Assembly: GCF_040412425.1 (NCBI RefSeq)
Contig: NC_089782.1
Coordinates: 25,754,122 to 25,818,121 of the forward strand
Direction of reading: 5' to 3'
DNA from: Macrobrachium rosenbergii
Taxonomy: Eukaryota; Arthropoda; Malacostraca; Decapoda; Palaemonidae
Length of the DNA: 64,000 bases
The notes beneath the pieces are model-generated. The model ran no database searches. It was not told where the DNA came from and saw nothing but the letters and a program-made list of their open reading frames with translations. The number at the start of each line of letters is the position of its first letter. Position 1 is the stretch's first letter. The translations under genes were made by a program, and so were the position numbers. Positions 58,303-64,000 of the stretch are shown in pieces.

Positions 58303-58927
58303 GTGAGTGATCTCATTGTTTATATTTACAATCTAAACACTGCAGGAGTAATGCATTTGTTGCATCAAATAAACCTTTTTTTATTCTAGATATTAATGGT
58401 TATTCTTGTATTAACCTTTGATAAGTAGACCCTGGAAGATAGGCAGAAAGAGCTCTGGACAGAGAAGCAAGGAAAGAATTAGTTGTACATCTAACCCCCT
58501 TAAAAGGAAATATGTAGTGAAAATGTTTACTATGATGATGATTTGCTTAAATGAAGTTATCCACATGGACTGATATCTGATTGATAGAGAATGTATATTG
58601 CAGCTTGTCTTAGTTGGTTAAATTGAAATTAGTTTCCTTAACAGAAGTAAAACATCACATGACTGACCACTTTTACAACCTTTCAAATCTCGATTTTAAG
58701 CCCTACCTGTGGAAAAAACCAAGTAAATTGTAGGATTACAGATTTGGTGATACACCATAATGCATTTAGAATATATGTATAGACTAGTTCGTATAATGAG
58801 TTATTAGGTTTAGAAGCAAAATGTGTTTTCTGCAATTACTTAACAATATGTATTGAATTCTGATATCTGTAAATAATTGATCCATTTGTTTTAATGACTT
58901 TTGTAGTGTGATATTATGTATTTCCAG
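58303..58927 (+). other. PRDM intron 5
   Basis: 625-bp intron, AT-rich, no feature recognised. Confidence 0.85.
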
Positions 58928-59006
58928 GAAATACCACCACAATGTGAACTTAAAGTATGGTTTTCAAAGGACTATGCTGAGAGGATGGGAACAAGAATCC
59001 TAGCTG
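58928..59006 (+). CDS. PRDM15: PRDM15-like gene, PR-domain exon 4
   Basis: Acceptor TATTTCCAG, donor CTG/GTAAGTG, 79 nt, phase 0 in and phase 1 out. EIPPQCELKVWFSKDYAERM matches the last PR-domain strand and helix (D/E-I-P-P-x-x-E-L-x-V-W-[FY]). Confidence 0.92.
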
Positions 59007-59911
59007 GTAAGTGCATTTGATGTCTGTTGTATTTTTTAAGGTCTGGAGAATAAGTAATTTATCTTTATTATTGTTCAATTGGAATTTTCAAGACAGTTGA
59101 AACATTTCTGTTAAAAATCTGTATTTGCCTGTTTAAGATTCACTTAACCTTTTGAGGATTTGAAGGGGGTGGGGTGGGTGGGGGTGTCAGAAACTGACTG
59201 GGCCAGAACACATCCTTCACTGACTGGGCTAAATGCGTCACAGTAAATTTTTTTTATCACGTTATAACCGTATACTTCATGTTACTTTAATGAACTTGGT
59301 GTTATTTTAAAGCAGAAAAGCTGATCTTGATCATGATATGCATGAAAATGGTAAAAAATAAACAACTAACATCATGAGTAAAAGTTAGCCATAATGAAAA
59401 GATTTTTTCTTTTTTAAAAAAAGTTGTGATAACTTGGAGAAAACAGATATCCAGTTTTTATTTATACAGTGTACAAGTATGATGAATTGCCTTACCAGTG
59501 ATGTGAAATTCATCACAGATTGGATTCATGTATGATACAGTACCATAAAGCACATTCAAATAAATATGAAATATTCTTGAGTGGAGTAAGTTTGCTGAGC
59601 CGAATAGTGGTTTATGCCACTATTTTTAAAAATTTGCCATAAATCAGAATTTACATACTGGTCTCCATGACAACAATAAGCCGTATTCAGATTTTGTTGT
59701 GATAACTTTTTTATTATTTATGACAAATTTATCAAAAACGTCGAGAAAGAACATGTATAACTCACTAAAATTAGCGTATTTTTACAAGCGTCTCGGAAAA
59801 CAGGCCCAGCATAGGGTTTGAAATAAAAATCACTTTCAGCTTCCAGTGGCCGATGCAAAAGATTTTTGAGAAGTTCTATTTTTTTTTTAATGCCAAGAGC
59901 ATTTGCATAGA
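59007..59911 (+). other. PRDM intron 6, left part
   Basis: About 900 bp before the Tigger-like element, including a G-rich GGGGTGGGGTGGG run near 59,166-59,185. No exon seen. Confidence 0.7.
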
Positions 59912-62355
59912 CATTCCTCTACTTATGAACTTTCAGAGATATGAACATCCGTGCTCGTAGATTCAGTTTTTGATCAGGGCCCTCCAGGCCGCGACCAGCA
60001 AGTGCAAATTTTGGTATGAGGGCCTGCCTCGACTTAGTTACAATTTCTGCCTGCACCAATGCTGAACAGCACTGTAGCTGATGCCACTAGGCATCCCAGA
60101 TTCTTTGTACCTATGCTAGTGCTGAGACTTCTTCTCCTGTGCAGCGATTCATTCGTCTGATTTTATTGTTAAATATTTACCGCATCCGGTATCTATCATG
60201 GCTATGGCAAGCACAAGGCCAGTGATGAAAGTGGTAGTGTTAAAAAGTGGCAGGCCATCTTAGTGGAAACTGGAGTGGCAGTAATAAAGAAGTTAGAAGG
60301 GTGAAAAAATGGTTGACATAATGTGCCATTATCATATGAATCGCTTGATGATATATTGGCACAGTTTTGAAGAACAAAGACAGAATTATGAAACACCTGA
60401 AAAGTGCTTTGCCAATGCAGTCAACAATTATAAGTCAGAGAAGGGGGAGGGTGGTAGAAGAAATGGAAGAATTTTTTGCAGTATCTTGATGGAACACCAG
60501 AGACAAAGATGTGTACCACTTAGCCATTCAAGAAAAGGCTAAAAGCCTTTTCAATGACTTGAAGGCTAAGGCTGGCGAAAGTGCTAAAGATGAAGCATTT
60601 GCTGCAAGTCATGTATGGTTTCAACACTTCAAAAAACGAGCCGTAAGCAGTGAGTCGGCAAGCACCAACAAAGCCGCAGCTGAAAAATTTCCTGAGATGT
60701 CAAGGAAATAACTGTTGAGAAAGGTTATACCCCTCAGCAAATTTTTAATACAGATGAGACAGGCCTTTTCTGGGAAAGAAATGCCAGAAAAAATGTACAT
60801 CAGCCATGAAGAGAAGATGATGCCAGGATTTAAAGCGGCAAAGGATAGGCTAATGTTACTGCTGGGTGGCAGTTGGTTGGGAGACATAGAGCTAAAACCT
60901 CTCCTCGTCTGTTGTGCAGGAAATCCATGGGCACTGAAAAATATCACAAAAAGTTTTCTGCCCATAATCTGGATGTCCAATAAGAAAGCTTGGGTGACTA
61001 TTGCTGTATTTGAGGACTGGTTTTTCATCATTTTATCCCCGAAGTCAAGCTGTGGTACAGAGAGAATAACATTCCTTTCAAGACTCTTAATTTTGGATAA
61101 TGCCCCTGGTCACCCACTGCACTTAGATGATTCCATCTGGATATTCAAGTTGTTTATTTACCCCTGTAACACAACTTCATCATTCAGCCAATGGATCAGG
61201 AGTTTATTTACCCCCTAACACAGCTTCATCATTCAACCAGTGGATCAGGGTGTAATAGCAAATTTCAAAAAACTACTACACTCGCCATACGTATAGGCAA
61301 GCATTAAAGGATATTAAGTAAATGACGCAGATGTGACCTTACGTGACTTCCGGAAGGGTTACAACATTTACAATTATGTAAAGAACATTGATGCTGCATG
61401 GCGTGAAGTAAGTGACATCAACATGAATGGAGTATGGAAGGCCTTATGCCCACTGTTTGTAAATGACTTCAGAGGGTTTAATCAAGAAGAGGAGGAAAAG
61501 GGCTTAATCCTTAACAGTCCCGTTGACATCAGTGAAAAGTTCAAGCTTGACATAGGGGAAGAGGACTTTCAAGAGCTGTTTGACACTCATTCAGAGGAGT
61601 TGACGAATGGGGATTTGATGGACTGGAAGAAATACAAAAAACAGAAGAACATGAAAAAGAAGAAGAAGAACTTGTTCCCTTAAAGAAGTTTGAAACAAAA
61701 TTGATGGCCGAGAGATTTTCTCTTCTAGAAAAAGTATTGATTATTTTTGAGAATCAGGACCCCAGTGTTGAGAGATTCTCAAAAGTAGCATCAACAGTCA
61801 GTGATGCTTTCCATTGTTATCGTATCATATACGGTGAAAAGAAAAGAAAAACAATGCAAACCATACCAGGTATTGCCTTAAACCGGGTGTTGTTCTAACC
61901 CAAGAGCCTCCACCTCCGATGACTCTTAGCATAATGAAGAGGAAAGTGATAAAGAAATCCTTCCTGAAGAAATCCTTCCTGAAGAAATTAAAGAAAACAA
62001 AGAAAAAGATGCTGATGAACTGCCACCCCTGTATTAATTCCACACTGCCCTCCCCCTCTCATCATCCATCATGACAAGCGTACGACACAGTTTCAAAGGT
62101 AAGAAAACTGTGCATGTACTTTACTGTATTATATATGATCATAATTTGTTTAGTGTTAGGTTTTATATATCATTTGTATTAATAAAATGCTCTATAAAAT
62201 ACAGTAACAGTACTGTCCTAGTTTTAGGTTTTAGTATGAAAAAACATAAATAGTACTGTACGTATTGACTTTGCGTATACCAAATTGAACTTATGAACAA
62301 AATAAATGTACGAACAGCCGTTTGGAATGTTAACTCTTTCATAAGTAGAGGAGTG
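59912..62355 (+). mobile_element. Tigger/pogo-like DNA transposon, decayed
   Basis: A 2.44-kb element. The left end CATTCCTCTACTTATGAA (from 59,912) and right end TTCATAAGTAGAGGAGTG (to 62,355) are inverted repeats with one mismatch. The interior encodes a pogo-family transposase on the plus strand (60,196-61,990). The expected TA target duplication is not clean on the right side, so the exact edges may be off by a few bases. Confidence 0.85.
60196..61990 (+). pseudogene. Tigger-like transposase, broken
   Basis: The CENP-B-type helix-turn-helix region lies at 60,511-60,711 (IQEKAKSLFNDLKAKAGES, HVWFQHFKKR). The DDE domain spans 60,715-61,218 (MPGFKAAKDRLMLLLGG, KPLLVC, NKKAWVTIAVFEDWF, LLILDNAPGHP) and its second catalytic aspartate is in LDNAPGH near 61,095-61,115. 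The C-terminal part is at 61,333-61,898. A segment of about 48 bp just after the DDE core is duplicated in tandem (61,152-61,250). Frameshifts and stops separate the parts, so no active enzyme is made. Confidence 0.9.
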
Positions 62356-62983
62356 TCTCGTTTTCCATTGATGTCCTTGTTTTTTAAAGTTGGCAGACCT
62401 TAAAGTTTGCCTGGTCATGGGTTTGTTAATGCATATATTGGCTGGCCTGTAAGTGTCAATGCTGCTGGTGATGGGTTGGTATACAAACTATCCTGGTCAT
62501 GGTTCTTGCAGAGTTCATTGGGTAAATCCAACTATAATTATTTGGTTGAGAAAGAAAACTGAAATTTTTAAACAGTATAGAAATTTATTTTTTTAGCAAC
62601 ATCCTGTAGATAGGAGTTGGGCCAAGCATTAAGAGGATGTATCTTGAACATACTGTACTTAATGTCCAGACTCCATGATGACAACTTCAACAAATCCTTT
62701 GCTGAGAGAATGCAACATGTGATTCAGTGAGAATCCTCTCGCATTTTAAGAGATACTCTATTAGCCAACTGCATGTTCCCTGTACTGTATATTGTCAGGA
62801 CTTAAGGTTTACTACAGAAGGGCTGAAAATTGAATATCATGGGTACTATCCTCTCTTCACTTGTCAGAGGATGAAGAAACCTATGTAAAATGCTCTAAAA
62901 ATGATTTATTAGGCTTGATGAGGGCACTGCACGCACAGTAAGAATTTTTCATATGTTTTTTACCGTGTATTCTGTATTTTCAG

Positions 62984-63816
62984 AGGAAGGTGTTTCATGG
63001 CAGTTTCGCACTCGTCAGAGATTTAGTTGTCGAGGATGTAAGGTTGTATTTAGTAGTGCTGCCAGCCTTTCAAATCACCGTTGCTCAAAAGCGCATCAGA
63101 GTTCAAAAGGGGAAACACTTACAAGTGTTCGTGGGAGACAAGGTAAGAAAAGTATTAGTAGAGGTGGTGGAAGTCAACTTGGATTAGCACCATCAACCTC
63201 AGGTAAGAAAACACCACCCAAGAGTGAAATTCCACAGCATAGAGAGGAAAAGGTGAGGACTTCTGTAAAGCAAGAGCTTGGTTCACCTGCATCATCCACA
63301 GAGTCAGAAGATCCTGAGCCTTTTCCTGTTGCAACTCCAGAACGACGAAGTCCTCGATCTAGTCCCCGTGGCCGAGGAAGTGTATATTCATGTTCAGTTT
63401 GTCAGAAGGTATTTCTTAGCCCAGGAAAGCTAAAGCAACATTCATATTCACATACTGGAGAGAGACCTTTTTCATGCACTTTTTGTCATAAAGCATTTTC
63501 ATCAAGGTTTAAACTTGTACGTCATCAGCTTATTCATACAACTGAACGACAACACCAGTGTCCCCTTTGTAATCGTAGTTTTCATCGCAAAGATCATTTG
63601 AAGAATCATATTCAGATTCATGATCCCAATAAGCAGTTTAAGTGTGAGAGACCTGATTGTGGGAAAGAATATAATTCTTATATGTCATATAGAAAACACT
63701 GCGCTGTTCATGCTGCAGAAGAAGGGGATTTGCAGTGTAAAATTTGCCAGAAAATGTTTGAAACAAAGTCAGACCTAATTTATTCTTTGACGGTTCATGT
63801 TGATTCTAAGATTTAA
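62984..63816 (+). CDS. PRDM15: PRDM15-like gene, C2H2 zinc-finger exon (stops at 63,814)
   Basis: Acceptor GTATTTTCAG at 62,983, phase 1 in. Contains a first finger (C at 63,028, H-x5-H spacing), an S/P/E-rich linker of about 95 residues with many basic residues, then C2H2 fingers at 63,391-63,453, 63,475-63,537, 63,559-63,621, 63,643-63,711 and 63,736-63,798, joined by linkers such as HTGERPF and HTTERQH. In the last of these the first zinc-binding histidine is serine (TCT at 63,784). TAA at 63,814 ends the frame; the same frame then has TGA at 63,820 and TAA at 63,853 before sound finger sequence resumes. These fingers bind DNA in PRDM proteins. Confidence 0.85.
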
Positions 63817-64000
63817 GAGTGACGAGAAGAAATTTTAGATCACTTCACAGACTAATTATTGGTACAAAAAGATGTGAAACGACATCTTGTGGTCCACACG
63901 GGAAAAAGAGACTTCAGTTGTACAAAATGCCCCCAAAAGTTTGGAAGAAAGGATCACTTAGTTAGACATATGAAAAAAAGCCATGGCATGTCAGATGTTA
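63817..64000 (+). pseudogene. PRDM15: Continuation of PRDM zinc fingers after in-frame stops
   Basis: In the same frame as the preceding exon, but behind three stops. A defective finger keeps only its second half ([12 protein letters not shown]), with both cysteines lost. It is followed by a full finger [19 protein letters not shown] ending near 63,985 and the window edge. The strong match of this last finger to PRDM-type fingers shows the region was coding. Whether it still is depends on whether the stops are real. Confidence 0.7.

Overview
The window is animal nuclear DNA, most likely from a decapod crustacean. The evidence is long introns, abundant AT, GA and ATT microsatellites, and several transposon classes (DIRS, Penelope, a non-LTR element, a Tigger/pogo element and tRNA-related short repeats). 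The species call is an inference. There are no bacterial genes, operons or CRISPR arrays, and most of the longer open frames lie inside transposons.

Two host genes can be reconstructed from splice-compatible exons. On the minus strand, an EDEM3-like gene (ER-associated degradation, glycosyl hydrolase family 47) begins with a signal-peptide exon at 18,142-18,263. It continues with exons at 7,163-7,208 and 5,151-5,251 and leaves the window to the left. On the plus strand, a PRDM15-like PR-domain zinc-finger gene has exons at 38,595-38,684, 46,485-46,628, 57,620-57,731, 58,131-58,302, 58,928-59,006 and 62,984-63,816 or beyond. All these junctions have GT/AG signals and keep frame. The two genes point away from each other, about 17-20 kb apart. 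The region between them holds microsatellites, Penelope copies and dispersed repeats.

The introns carry large transposons. EDEM3 intron 3 holds a truncated DIRS-like element (left edge to about 4,545). EDEM3 intron 1 holds a structurally complete DIRS-like element (8,241-14,691). PRDM intron 3 holds a second complete one (48,485-54,853). All three run in the same direction as the host gene. In both complete copies the terminal inverted repeats and the internal complementary region (a copy of the joined ends) can be read directly, although the proteins are broken by frameshifts and stops. PRDM intron 2 holds a fold-back element of about 1 kb made of alternately inverted modules (42,541-43,575) and a non-LTR reverse-transcriptase fragment. 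PRDM intron 6 holds a decayed Tigger-like transposon with recognisable terminal repeats (59,912-62,355).

Between the genes, 18.6-24.3 kb holds Penelope-derived fold-backs whose outer ends run into (TA)n arrays. The range 24.3-35 kb holds a 42-bp minisatellite, a 140-bp hairpin, two copies of a dispersed repeat and a tRNA-like short repeat. The most unexpected gene-level observation is at the right edge: three in-frame stops and loss of several zinc ligands fall within about 75 bp of the PRDM zinc-finger exon, between otherwise sound fingers.
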